DNA of 64,000 nucleotides from Humulus lupulus (Eukaryota; Streptophyta; Magnoliopsida; Rosales; Cannabaceae): the NCBI RefSeq assembly GCF_963169125.1, contig NC_084793.1:138610297-138674296 (forward strand), written 5' to 3'. The notes beneath the pieces are model-generated. The model was not told the origin of the DNA. It saw only the letters and a list, made by a program, of their open reading frames with translations, and did not search any database. Every line of letters begins with the position of its first letter. Positions within the stretch are counted from its first letter, which is position 1. Shown in pieces: positions 46,079 to 58,400 of this stretch. The position numbers were made by a program, and so were the translations under genes.

Positions 46079-46961
46079 TAGCACCATCATCAATGCAAGA
46101 ATTATTTATAAAAGCCATTTTATTAAATAATAGGTGGATTATTAAATAATTTTTAAGATTGTATGAGTTTGTGCTCTAGTGTTTGTAAAAGCAACCAAGA
46201 AAGTTTCTGCATTCTGGTTACTTGGGGGGCATATAACCCGAGATTGGATTAAGCTTGCTTGATAAGTTTAAATCATTTAAAATCCCTGGATACAACCAAG
46301 TCCAAAACTTAGAGGCTTGGAAAAATTGAATATTCGACGGCTTTTTAAGAGCTCAAGTTTTCAATAAACCTAGCGCGAACTAAGTTTAAATCATTTAAAA
46401 TCCTAGACGTAACCAGGTCCGAAACTTAGAGCTTGAAAAAATTGATTATTCAAGGGCTTGTTAAAGCTCGAGTTATCAATAAACCTAGCACGAACTAAGT
46501 TGAAATCATTTAAAATCGTAGACGCAACCAGGTCAAAAACTTGGAAAGTTGGGAAAATTATTTAATATCAAGGGCTTGTTAAAGCTCGAGTTATCAATAA
46601 ACCTAGCACGAACTAAGTTTAAATTATTAAAAACCTCGGATATAACCGAGTTCAAGGCCTGATTTTTAACAGGTATGATACAAATCAGCACACAAAACTT
46701 GGATATAACCAAGCTTGATAAATTCTATCCCAATCTAAAAATCAATTCCTAAAATCTCGAATGTACAAGTCTAAGGATTCATAAACATGAGAGATAGTAA
46801 AGGAAAGATAAATTGATAAAAAAAAGTTAGATGTATATTGAAATAAAACAAGCAAATTATCCCGAGGAGAAAAAACCTCAAACTGAGCCCGAAGGCAATT
46901 GCTTAATAAAAAAAACTGAAATAATTACAGACAAATACGAAAGAGCTATCATTGAGCTCCA
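46079..46961. repeat. Element B post-pol region with 115-118-bp repeat
   Basis: CTTGGGGGGCATATAACC at 46221 is followed by three to four units of a 115-118-bp repeat (CCTAGCGCGAAC at 46369, then CCTAGCACGAAC at 46484 and 46602), each with a GTAACCAGG or CAACCAGG core and an AAAGCTCGAG or AGAGCTCAAG core. Non-coding. Homologous to the repeats in A and C. Confidence 0.8.
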
Positions 46962-49651
46962 TTAGTTTGCCCCGCCAAGGTGACCTCCTCGTCATCTCCC
47001 TCAGCTGCTCCAGAAGCCTCACTAGTCTCTGACAGTTCTTGCAAGAGTCAAGCCTTGAATCTTACAAGGTATGGATCCCACAACTCGGCCCCCACAACTC
47101 GGCCCCCATGAAAGAGAAGTTCCCATCTGGGTTGAAGGTCCAACACTGGTATAACATCTCTTCCATGGACGACGATGAGGCCACCTTTTCTTCTTTGACT
47201 GCGGCCTCGGCCTTGAGCAGTTTTGCTTTGGCTTCATCAACCTCAGCCTGAAGTTGTGCAGTTTGAGCCTGGAGGGCAGACAATGCAGTCTTTGCAGCCT
47301 GCTCGGTTTCTTGGGATGAGGCGAGATCAACCTTGGCATCATGCTCACTCTTTTGAGCAGCCGCCAAGGCAACTTTGGTGGTCTGCTCGCCTTCTTGATC
47401 AGCAGTCAGGGCAGTGTTGGCAGCATTCAGATTGGCCCGGAGCTCATCCTTTCTAGCCCTAGCACGGGCTATGCTGCGATACTGGGCCAGGACAGATTGC
47501 AAAATAACAAAACAAGTCAGAGATATACCCTTGATCACAACAAGAAGAAATTTTTCACCAAGGAAAGACAACTTATAGTAAGGTTCATCCCCATAGTTGA
47601 TTCCATGACATTCTCCGAGCTACGCTCCTCGATGGTCCTCAGATCCCTCGAGCTGGCCTTATAGGCGTGCCCCACCATATGGTTCGCAGTCTCATAAATG
47701 ATACCCCGAAAGGCTTCAAGGATCTTCTCCGGGTCCTAAGGATCCACCGATATTCGAACAGTGGGAGCTGGGATAGTAGGAGCTGGGGGCTTAGCTTATA
47801 TCACTTGAGCCTAGGGAGGTACGAATCGAGGTGGGGGAGGAGGGGGGGACCTTAGCGGTAACAGAACTCACCAGAACTAATTCCTGAGTTGAGCTCGTGT
47901 CTTTCCCCTTGGCAGGGAATCTTGAGGTGTTTCCCGCTACAGGGGTTTTCTTCGTGATCCTAAGCCTCTTTACGACGGGGCCTAAATCAACTTTCTTAGT
48001 CTAGAAAGCAGTTCAGAGGTCAGGAGCTCCGAGTTGTTCCATCTCTTCACCTGAAAAGAACAAAAAGGAATTAGTTCACAAATAAAGTTGTCAGAAATAT
48101 ATATAAAGAAAGAAAATAAACAAAGATCTTACCCCTGGGCTGGGGGAGGAGTCTATTATCACGACCTCCGGCCTTGGAACTAATGGAGGAGAGGGGATTC
48201 TACAACTAATATTTCTGGGATCCTAAGGGGTTCAAGTTCAGGTCCTTCCTCAGGGCTGGATTCCTCTACTGTCTAAATCCAGGGGCAAGTGCACCAGGGA
48301 GCAGAGAAGGCCAGGTCCTACAGTTGGTCCCATACTCTTCGAAAATGGCGAATCTAAAGTTTAAAATGTTATCTACTACGACTATGCCCTTAGGATAACT
48401 ATTGTCATGGTGTACCACTAGGTGGTCTACGCATTGGAGCAGGGTTATATTTCGATCCAGGTTATAAGGATGGTGGTGGACGAGCTGATTTGGATTAAAA
48501 CAAACTAACCTAAAATAAGAAACAGCCCTATCTAAGTCCCTAAAGGGGTATGGGTTACCTTGGCCGGAGGGGCCGGCTGCTACCCCTGGTGCAACTCGTT
48601 CTAGATCGGGTTCCTGAACAGCCTTGGGAGCCCGCCTTTTTCGCACTAGAGGCACCTCATCCTCTTCATCCTCAATGGCTGGCAAGGCCTCTTGAGAGGA
48701 TGGAAGCTCGGGGATCACCGGAAGGGTAGCTCGGGTCCTCAAGGCCAGTGTTTGGCCTTCGCCAATCAGCTGGCTGGCCAGCATCGTGACGTCATTCATG
48801 ACCTGGCAGTAGTCCTTCTCATTGGGGGGAAGCCTAGATAGCTTCTCATATTGACCCCCGAGGGTCACGGACTTTCCCGTCCTCGCAAATATGGCTGCAC
48901 GAGAAACAAATTAAGTTAAGACAAAAAATATATATATCTTAAGAGGAATAATAACTCACGAGCTGAATTTGCAAGGGCAGAAGACTTACGAGGTCGGTTG
49001 AAGTAGCGGTGTTCGCAGTTCCGAAATTTATTCGACGTAAAGAACAAGTCTTTGTAGTCATTTGGATGACTGGGAAGCTCGATGACGGAGGGCGAGTTAG
49101 GGAATCGTGTGAGGTAGTAGAATCTATCACCACATCCTTTCTGGTCGGGGCTTGCCTTGAGGCATAAGAAATAAAGAATGTCTACCGGAGCAGGGACCTC
49201 CCACTCATGTTTCAGGAACAAATACTCCAACCCCGCCATACGCCTATACAAATTTGGGGGGAGCTGAAATGAAGCCAGCTTCACGTAATTTAAAAAATCC
49301 GTGAAGTACTGGTCCAGGGGGAGGAAGGCCCAGCCTTCAGGTGTTCATCACTCCAAGCTGCGAAGTCTTCTTGGAGAGGGGAGCAGCTCCGTTCCCCTTC
49401 AACCGCAAGTCGGGCTAAGATAGTTCCAGTTCTGACCTCTATGTTGTGGCTCAACATAATTTTGTTCACCCTCCCTTGAGTCGTGATCTTACGCTCGGCC
49501 TCGAAGTACGCGTTATGGTCGACCATGATCTTCTTCTCCACCACCAGACCGAAGTGCGGGATGGGAGATTCTGGGGCGATCTATTTCCCCTTGTTCTTCT
49601 GTTGGGAGGATGAGCTCGAGGCATTCTTCTTTTGAGGAGCCATCAGATCGC
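46962..49651 (-). pseudogene. Element B antisense gene, five exons
   Basis: Minus strand. ATG at 49641 (MAPQKKNASSSSS), a TAG about 20 codons in, then the conserved block (RMAGLEYLFLKHEWEVPAP, FYYLTRFPNSPSVIELPSH, YFNRPRK). Donor at 48988 and acceptor CAG at 48895-48897 bound a 94-bp intron. Next exons: GGQYEKLSRLPPNEKDY, EDEEDEVPLVRKRRAP, then NILNFRFAIFEEYGTNCRTW, to a donor at 48132. Exon 4 begins at 48050 (GEEMEQLGAPDL). The last exon (from about 47495) is an Ala/Glu-rich coiled coil (AAQKSEHDAKVDLASSQETE) followed by LYQCWTFNPDGNFSFMGAEL. Several stops. Unknown function. Confidence 0.75.
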
Positions 49652-50668
49652 CTAACGACAGAACGACCTAATTAGTAGGCGACCTAAGAGGATTTAAAAA
49701 TGTGATGCAAAAGTTTGAAGAGGGAAATGGTTTACTTTTGTTATACAAGCTAAGGTTAACCTCAGCCCCATCGCGTGATGCCACACGATATTCTAGGCTA
49801 CGCGCCTCGATTTCCTAACAAACCCCTGATATTTAGGGATCTGTGTGTCAGAGTGCCAGACCACTACTTTCCTTGGGAGGCGGATTAGTGCAAAACCACC
49901 CAAGAAACGTAACATCTAAGCTATCTGGTTCTAAATCTTAAAATCCTTCATTTCCTTTATCCCAAAATGGGTATTCTTTAAATTAAGGCACCATTAGGAT
50001 TACCCAGATTTACCTAGAAATTTCCCAGTTTTATGTCGCGATCGTTATAATATCAAATACACTCGGGCTCAAGGTAATTGAATCTAAAACATTTTTGGAT
50101 TCATCCGTCGAACCTAAGTCAAGACCTATTCTCTACGAGCATTTAGAAGTAGCCTAACAATAACTATAATGAATGTTACGGATGAACGTGGTGAAGAACA
50201 TAAATTCCATTAAAAAAATGAGATACTTACAGTGTGTTCTTCGACGGTAAGATGTAGACTTGGTGATGGGAAGCTCCTGGAAAGCTTCTGAGTGACTGGG
50301 TATGATGAACAGTTTTTGGGGATTTCTGGGAAAGAAGAAAGGCTTGGAAGTGTAGAAAAGGAAATTTTTTAAATGAAAGGTGGTGAAGTTTGAACTCTGG
50401 CCATCCTTTTTATACGTAAATTGTGTAGATTAATCTGGTCCATCTAATTGGGTTAGTTCAAGATCCAAGGGCCAAGGTTAAATAGACCAAACGGCGACAA
50501 AAAGGTGACAAGACAATTATTGCAGTCCTAGAAACCCGAACAGATGCCAATTGTGGTACACCACGTGTCCAATACTCGAGTAGTGGGCAGGCGTGGTTTT
50601 GTGTAACAGAAGTTTAAAAGCCCATACTTTGTAAGTCAGAAAGTGACGACGTCATACACGAGTAAGAG
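49652..50668 (-). other. Leader region of element B antisense gene
   Basis: No open frame. On the minus strand: TATA box at 50407-50416, leader-intron donor GTAAGTATCTC beginning at 50230, acceptor CGTTAG at 49652-49653. The intron would be about 579 bp. Also the 3' untranslated region of the sense element. Confidence 0.65.
50407..50416 (-). promoter_or_regulatory. TATA box of antisense gene, element B
   Basis: CGTATAAAAA on the minus strand, about 176 bp before the leader-intron donor, matching element A. Confidence 0.65.
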
Positions 50669-50908
50669 CTTGGGGGCAAATGTTGTACCCTAATTTTAGC
50701 CCGAGTTCATTCACTCAGCTCGGGTACAGCTGACAAATAAGTATACAGAGAAATAACCAAGGGAATGATATATGCTTATCCACATGGACAAAGCCAGTTT
50801 CATGTCATCATGCGTGGAGTTAGGCATCCTGGGTTTAACCCGAGCTACGGGCACAAAGGCTATGAAGCGCGACCTCATAATATTAAAATAGTTGTTGAAG
50901 CACAAGCT
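50669..50908 (+). repeat. PPT and truncated 3' LTR of element B
   Basis: CTTGGGGGCAAA (50669-50680) is the polypurine tract; the LTR starts TGTTGTACCCTAATTTTAGC at 50681 and follows the 5' LTR until about 50908 (GAAGCACAAGCT), where similarity ends. The remaining two thirds, including the TATA box, are missing. Confidence 0.85.
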
Positions 50909-51185
50909 GTTAAGAAATATAGTTTTGCCTCAATGGAAATGGTAAGAAAATACAACTCTAGACAATATATTACAAATAAATATTGATTGATTAAATAAAT
51001 TGTTACAACTCTATAACTGAAAAATACAAATAAACAATGAAAAGAAGAAGAAGAAGAGAATAGTGAAAGATACAACTCTATGCAAAAGATTACAAGTATA
51101 GTAAATGTGTTTGAAACAAGAGAAAAGAAGATTACAACTCTAAACAAAAGTTACAAGTAAATAGAATAAGAAAATAAGAAGAAAA
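50909..51185. repeat. Short unassigned filler with TACAACTCT repeats
   Basis: The motif ACAACTCT occurs at 50952, 51004, 51072 and 51133, with CAAAAGATTACAAGTA-type text between. It lies between the broken LTR and the copia LTR. Origin unknown, no coding potential; possibly the remnant of another LTR. Confidence 0.5.
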
Positions 51186-53042
51186 TGTTGGAAAAACTTA
51201 TACAGGATCTTTATTTATTTTCACGTATATCTAATATTAAACAAATTAATACGAGATAGCCTAAAACATGTTTCTAAAATTGAATTCAAGAGAAACAAAG
51301 AATAGAATACTTACAGTATACGCAACGGAATTAAAGAGTCCTTCCTTCAGTTTCTCTAACTCTTGTATCCTCTCTGTCGCAGAGTATTATCAAGAAACTG
51401 AACCGATCTTCTATTTTCTTCACGATCTTCCAATGTATCATTAGAACCACCTAGACTAGTGTGGGAAATTCTCAACACATGAGATAGATATAGAGAGAAG
51501 AAGAGAAAATAACAAAGTGGCTTAGAAAAGGACTTGTGTTTAGAGAGAATCTAAAACTATCAGAAAATCTGACTTGTGACCAATCAAACTTATATTTCAA
51601 CTTCTCTCTAAGCACTCCTTTTATAGACTCAATTAGGTCATTTAATTTAATTAAAAAATCAATAAAATAATAGCCATTTTGAAACCCTAGGTCGAAATTA
51701 TCATGGGCTATAGGCCCGTGAAATTTCCCATTTGATTATAAGCCTATTGGACTTAAAATCAAGGCCTGTATTATTTTCTATTGATTTAATTTATTAAATA
51801 ATTATTTAAATCCTTTATCAAATTAATTATTTATAATTTGAACCTTGATTTATATTTATTTATTAATTTAGATACCAATTTATCTTAATTAATAAATCTG
51901 CCATAATTTCTATTTTCTTCTCAAAATTACACAACTCTGTGAAACTATCCAAAATTGACCTGGTCAACTTTGATAATTCTAATTGATGATTAAATCAATT
52001 AATTGAGACTATCTAGATGATTTTACCCAAGGTACAATGGGGACCATGGGCCTATGAAATCAAGCTCCAATAAGTTATCATAAATCTAACAAATAAATTT
52101 ACTAACTTATTAATTCCTCGTGACTCCACTATAGACTTGGAATTGCACTCTTGAATTCATAGAACGCTCTATAACAAATATAGATACACTATTAATTATC
52201 CATTGTTACAACCATAATTTTCACTCAATCCTCTATAGACGGTCTACAATGAGATAGGACTTAAATACCGTTTTACCCCTCATTGTATTTTATCCTTAAA
52301 ACACTTAGTTCCTTGTAAATGATATTTCAGTAAACTAATTTAATTACTGAAATGAGATCTCTATCATTTAATACCTTGAACCAAACTAAAAGGAAACCAT
52401 CGTTTCACTTCTTCATCAGAAGCTATAGATGTTCATATCTATGATTAACACTCCCACTCAATTATACTACCGAGTTCCCAAGATGTAAGAATGGGCTAGT
52501 CCGTAGGGTAAGCTGGTAACGAACAAGTCAAAGAACTCAAATAATACAATCAGTTAGAATACTAACCACTCAGAATTGAGATTGAATTGACCTATGGTCA
52601 ACCATATGATATGACTAGAATAGATAATAACAGTATGTTTACTTATCTTATCAACTGTCAATATCGGTCCTGTCCGATGTAACAAATACATCCGATCTTA
52701 TCTACTTTGCTAATGTTCTGGAAAGAACATAACACTGTAATGTGTAAGTAGATCATATCGTAGATTGGCAAGTCAGTGTAAATCTGGTGCACTGACTAAT
52801 CTTAGGACTAACTTATTTTGAATATATAATCATATTTATATTCCACTGTGATTACGTCACTATAAATAAGATTAGCTATATGCTCGGGATTTAATAGAAA
52901 TTTATATTAAACAAATAATCATGAAAATAAAACATGTGAGCAAAGTGATTGACCAAGTCAAAAAATGATTTCTATTCTTTTATTGATAATAAAATGAGAT
53001 TACAAAGAATTTGGGTTTTAATTAGGGCATAATACCCCAACA
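51186..53042 (-). repeat. 3' LTR of copia element 2
   Basis: 1,857 bp, TGTTGGAAAAACTTATAC to AATACCCCAACA (plus strand), with matching inverted ends TGTTGG/CCAACA. On the minus strand the tract AAGTGGGAGTTTG precedes it, and a TATA box TCTATAAAAGG lies at about 51618-51628. Related to the LTR at 18279-20186. Confidence 0.85.
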
Positions 53043-53066
53043 AACTCCCACTTGCACTAATTGAAA

Positions 53067-55466
53067 CTAATGCCTTAATTCTACTAATCCCATCTCCTTG
53101 ATATGCTTATCAAATGTAGCTTCTGGTAGTGTCTTTGTAAACGGATCTGCAAGATTGTCTTCAGTTGCAATCTTCATAACCTTCACATCTCCCCTGGCCA
53201 CATATTCTCGAATAATGTGATACTTCTTTTCTATATGCTTACTCCTCTTGTGACTTCGAGGTTCTTTCGAGTTGGCTATCGCTCCTGTATTGTCACAAAA
53301 CAACACAAGCGGTTTATCCATTTCTGGAATAACACCAAGATCCGAATAGAACTTCTTTAGCCAGACTATTCCCTTAGCTGCTTCTGACGCAGCTATGTAC
53401 TCAGCCTCCATGGTGGAATCTGAGATTGCAAACTGCTTTACGCTTCTCCAAATCACAGCTCCACCCCCAAGAGTAAACACCATTCCAGAAGTAGACTTTC
53501 TGTCATTGACATTAGTCTGAAAATCTGAATCGGTGTAGCCTACAGGGTTCAGAACACCACCCTTGTAGACTAACATATAATCCCTAGTTCGTCTCAAATA
53601 CTTCAGGATATGCTTAACTGCTATCCAATGTTCCGGTCTTGGGTTTGACTGATACCTGCTCACTACTCCCACTGCATAGCAGATATCTGGTCTAGTACAC
53701 AACATGTCATACATCAGACTTCCAACTGCAGATGCGTAAGGAACTTTTCTCATTGCATCTTCCTCTTCAGGAGTCTGGGGAGACTGCTTCTTTGAAAGAT
53801 GAATTCCATAGCGGGATGGTAGACGCCCTTTCTTGGAATTTTTCATTGAGAAACGTTTAAGCACTTTATCAATGTAAGTTGCTTGAGATAGAGCTAAATG
53901 TTTGTTCTTTCTATCCCTGATGATCTGGATACCTAGAACATAACTTGCTTCACCCAAATCCTTCATCTGGAATTGAGTGCTCAGCCAATTCTTCACATCT
54001 GATAATTTCTTAACATTGTTCCCAATGAGTAAGATATCATCTACATAAAGAGCCAGGAATACCACTATTTGATTTGCCTTCAGTTGGTAAACACAGGGCT
54101 CATCAATATTTTGTTCAAAGCCATAGGTTTTGATTATTTCATCAAACCTAAGATTCCAGGAACGAGAAGCTTGCTTAAGTCCATAGATGGACCTATTCAA
54201 CCTGCAAACTCTTCCTTCTTGTCCAGATACTTTAAATCCTTCTGGCTGATCCATATAAATGTCCTCGTCAAGCTTTCCATTAAGAAAAGCTGTCTTGACG
54301 TCCATTTGCCAAATCTCATAGTCGAGAGCGGCTGCTATGGATAGGAGGATGCGAATGGATTTGAGCATGGCTACCGGACTAAAAGTTTCCTCATAGTCCA
54401 TGCCTTCTCTTTGGGTATAACCCTTTGCCACTAATCGAGCTTTATAAGTCTCGATATTTCCATCAACACCTCGTTTCTTCTTGTAGATCCACTTGCACCC
54501 AATGGCCCTAAAGTCACTAGGTGCTTCCACAAGATCCCAGACGGAATTTGAGTACATAGACTCCATTTCCTGTTTCATGGCTTCGAGCCATAGTTCCTTT
54601 TCAGGGCTAGCCATTGCCTGTTTGAAAGACAATGGATCATCATCACTAGTGTCACGAATAACCATATTGTTTTCACCATCCAAACCATAGCGAACTGGGT
54701 TTCTAGAAACCCTCCCACTACGACGAGGCTCCGTGACTGTTTGCTTAGGAACAGTGGTACTTTCTTCATTTAAATCGACTTGCGTTGATGACGATGGAGC
54801 ATTGGTTGGAGCCAATTCTTTAACCATCTCCTCTAAAACTACTTTGCTGCGAGGTTTAAAGTTCTGGACATAGTCATTTTCCAGAAAAGTAGCATTTGTA
54901 GAAGTAAACACTTTCTTTTCTGAATGACTATAGAAAAGTCCACCCCGAGTACCTTTAGGATAGCCAACAAACATGCAAACTTCAGTTCGCGGTTCTATCT
55001 TTCCCTCCTTTTTCCTCAGGACGTGAGCGGGACCCCCCCAGATTCTATAATGGCATAAACTAGGTTCACGACCATTCCAGCGTTCTAAAGGTGTTTTGGG
55101 GATTTATTTTGACGGCACGACATTGAGAATGTCACTTGCGGTTTCAATTGCATGTCCCCAGAACGAAGTTGGTAGAGTTGAGTAACTAAGCATGCATCTA
55201 ACCATTTCCAATAAAGTTCTGTTTCGGCGTTCCGCTACACCATTTTGTTGCCGAGTACCTGGGGCAGTAAGTTGTGATAAAATCCCAAGTTCAGTTAAAT
55301 GATCTTGGAACTGCATATCCAAATATTCTCCACCCCTATCAGATCGCAAGATCTTTAACCTTTTACCTAATTGGTTCTGAGCCATTGCTAGGAAGTCCTG
55401 AAACTTTGAAAATGTTTCTGATTTCCTATGCATTAGGTAAAGACATGAGTATCTAGAGTATTTCGT
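53067..55466 (-). pseudogene. Copia element 2 polyprotein, INT (partial)-RT-RH
   Basis: Minus strand. A 635-codon frame (54974-53067) is open from the linker after integrase (MFVGYPKGTRGGLFYS) through the reverse transcriptase (EIWQMDVKTAFLNGKLDEDI, LYVDDILLIGN, DLGEASYVLG) and RNase H (GYTDSDFQTNVNDRKS, DSTMEAEYIAASEAAKG, KHIEKKYHIIREYV), with its natural stop. Upstream, separated by stops near 55110-54980, the integrase core is partial (RSDRGGEYLDMQFQDHL, QQNGVAERRNRTLLEMV) and ends at the junction at 55466. The RT-RH part keeps its catalytic residues, so this copy is younger than copia 1 but cannot act without its missing half. Confidence 0.9.
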
Positions 55467-58400
55467 CACATGGCCATGAGAACTGGAATCCTCATTGGAG
55501 GAGATCTCTGGAAGGATATACAAAGGAAGGGAGTTAGCTCGGTTAACGAATTCCTTAACAGGGCCCAAGAATGAATTAACTTGGAGGAGGCAAAAGCCTC
55601 AGCTGCGGGAACCAGCCAGGTCCCCGAACAGCTCGCTGGAGTAGGGACAGAGGTCGTGGCAGCAACCCAAAACGTCACACAGAACAACCAGCCCGGTGGA
55701 GGCAAAAGAAAGGGAAATGGCGAAAACAGTCAGCACGGCCAAAAGAAGAATAAGTCCGTAGAAAAAGTCAAGTCCGTCTTCGCGACTTATACAGAGCTCA
55801 CCCAGTCTAGGGAGAACATCTTCCTAGCCAACTCTACTCGAGTCCCCTGGAAGAGGCCGGAGCCACTAAAGCATCATAAGGGGAAGAGAGACACCTCCAA
55901 GTTTTTCCGTTTTCATAACGATGTTGGCCACAATACCGACGATTGTAGGCATCTAAAAGATGAGATCGAGACTCTCATCCGAGCCGGCCCCTTGGCTCAA
56001 TACGCGCGGAACAGGGTTCCAGCAAGTCGACTTGCTCCAGAAGTCCCGGCCAGTCAGCCCGGGCCTCAAGTAGATCAGGGCGTCCCTCCTCCCGTGGTTG
56101 GAGGAGAGATATCCACCATATCTGGGGGTCCGCACATGGCCGGCACGAGCAGGGGTGCCCAGAAGAGATACGTGAATGAACTAAAGGCTCATAACGGAGT
56201 AGAGTTCATCCCGGAGCAGCGCCAGTCAAAACAGCAATGGTTGGAGAGACAACCGATCATTTTTACGGAGAAAGATGCGGGCCATGTCCAATTCCCTCAC
56301 AATGACCCTTTGGTCGTGGCAGTTCAGCTCGCCAATCGGAGAGTAAGGAGGGTGTTGATCGACAACGGGAGCTCGATTAACCTCTTGTTCCGATCCATGT
56401 TAGAAGATATGGATTTAACCGTCGCTGAGTTGAAGGCGACCTCCATGATGCTGTATGGTTTTTCGGGAGAGGGTTCAGCAGCAATAGGGACGATCGAGCT
56501 GGTGATCACCCTAGGAGAAGGATCATGGACAGTCTCCAAGCTCCTCGAATTCGTGGTCATCGACTGCTCCGCTGCATACAACGCGATCTTGGGGCGACCT
56601 ACGCTCATGACGTTTGAGGTCGTCACTTCCATTCGCCACCTCGCGATGAAATTCCCTACTTCCACGAGAATATGCACTGTTCATGGCGATCAGCTCGCTG
56701 CCAGGGAATGCTACAGCATTTCTATGAAGGGAAAATCTAAACCCGGGCAGCTGGCAATGGCCATTCAAGGTGGTGGAGAGGAATTTCGGGAACCCTTAGC
56801 TGATCCTGAGATTGAAAAACCTCATAGTGCCGGAGGGGAAAATGTCGTCTTAAGTGAGGACATTGACCCCCGAATAGGCGAGGACAGATCTGAGCTCCAA
56901 GTGATTGAGGAGCTCGAGGAAGCGAGCATTGATCCACAGAATCCATCACGGATGGTCAAACTCGGAAAAAACCTCTGTAGCAAGAGGAAGGCGGAGGTGA
57001 CTAAGTTTCTACGGGATAACCTGGACGTGTTTGCATGGTCCCATGAGGACATGGCGGGAATCAGCCCGAGTATCATCATGCATACACTTCATCTGGATAA
57101 AAGCATTCCTGCCAAGTCCCAGAAGCAAAGACGTCTAGGAACAGCTCGAGCTGAAGCCTTGAAGGAAGAGGTGACCCGGCTCAAGAAATGCGGCTTTATC
57201 CGTGAAGCCAAGTTTCCAATATGGGTCGCCAACCCCGTGCTAGTTCCAAAGCCTAACGGGAAATGGCGGACCTGCATCGACTTCTCCGACCTGAATAAAG
57301 CCTGCCCCAAGGATTGCTTTCCATTGCCCAGGATTGATCAGTTGGTGGATGCCACGGCAAGGCACGAGCTCATGTCCTTTATGGGCGCGTACTCAGGCTA
57401 CAATCAGATCGCGATGAATCCGGCGGACCAGGAACACACCAGCTTCATGACCTCGACTAACGTTTATTGTTACAAGGTCATGCTGTTCGGCCTGAAGAAC
57501 GCCAGAGCTACCTACCAAAGGTTAGTAAACAGAATGTTTGCAGAACAGATTGGGAAAAACATGGAAGTTTACGTTGATGACATGCTAGTCAAGTCAAAGA
57601 CTACCGATAACCATGTTTCCGACCTGGAAGAATGTTTTAAGATACTGCGGGAATATGGCATGAGGCTCAATCCACAGAAGTGCACTTTTGGAGTCGCGTC
57701 GGGGAAATTCCTGGGGTTCATAGTCAATACACGAAGAATCGAGGCAAACCCCCGACAAGATCAGATCATTGCTCGAGCTTCCTTCGCCTAGGTCGCGAAA
57801 AGATATCCAAGGCCTGACAGGAAGAGTGGCAGCCCTCAATCGGTTTATTTCCAAGTCCACCGATAAGTGTTTGCCATTCTACAACCTGCTCCGAGGAAAC
57901 AAGAAGTTTGAATGGACAGAAGAGTGCGAAAGCGCATTCCTCGACCTGAAGGCACATTTGGCCGAGCCACCCGTATTATCCAAGCCCAAAGCAGGAGAGC
58001 CTCTTTTTCTCTACCTGGCTGTCACTGAGGATGTAGCTATTTCCGTGTTGATACAAGAAGAAGACCGAGTTCAAAGACCAGTCTACTACATCAGCAAGAG
58101 ACTTCTCGGGGCTGAATCCCGGTACCCGTTGATGGAGAAATTGGCGTTCTGCCTTATCACGACCTCGCGAAAGCTCAGGCTGTACTTCCAATCCCACTCG
58201 ATACACGTCATGACCGATCAACCTTTAAGGCAGGTTTTGCAAAAACCTGAAGCATCGGGACGTTTGTTAAAATGGGCCATCGAACTCAGTCAGTTCGAGA
58301 TTCTGTACACTCTGCGAACTGCTATAAAAAGTCAGGCCCTGGCCGATTTTATGGCAGAGTGCACGGGATTCCAGGAGGATCCCGCAGAAGACTCACCCCA

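Larger units (their letters stand above)
37832..50908 (+). mobile_element. Tat-type Ty3/gypsy element B
   Basis: 5' LTR 37832-38536, primer-binding region, gag from 38598 (interrupted by a solo LTR at 39355-40534), pol to 46078, PPT-like motif, tandem repeat, antisense gene, true PPT and a 3' LTR truncated at about 50908. It is the only Tat copy here with both ends partly present. Its coding sequence has many stops. Confidence 0.9.
51186..55466 (-). mobile_element. Ty1/copia element 2, 5'-truncated in integrase
   Basis: Minus-strand copia element with a complete 3' LTR (51186-53042) and coding sequence up to the integrase core. It stops at about 55466, directly adjoining gag of Tat element C in the opposite orientation. 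Like copia element 1 it lacks 5' LTR, gag, protease and N-terminal integrase. Confidence 0.85.
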
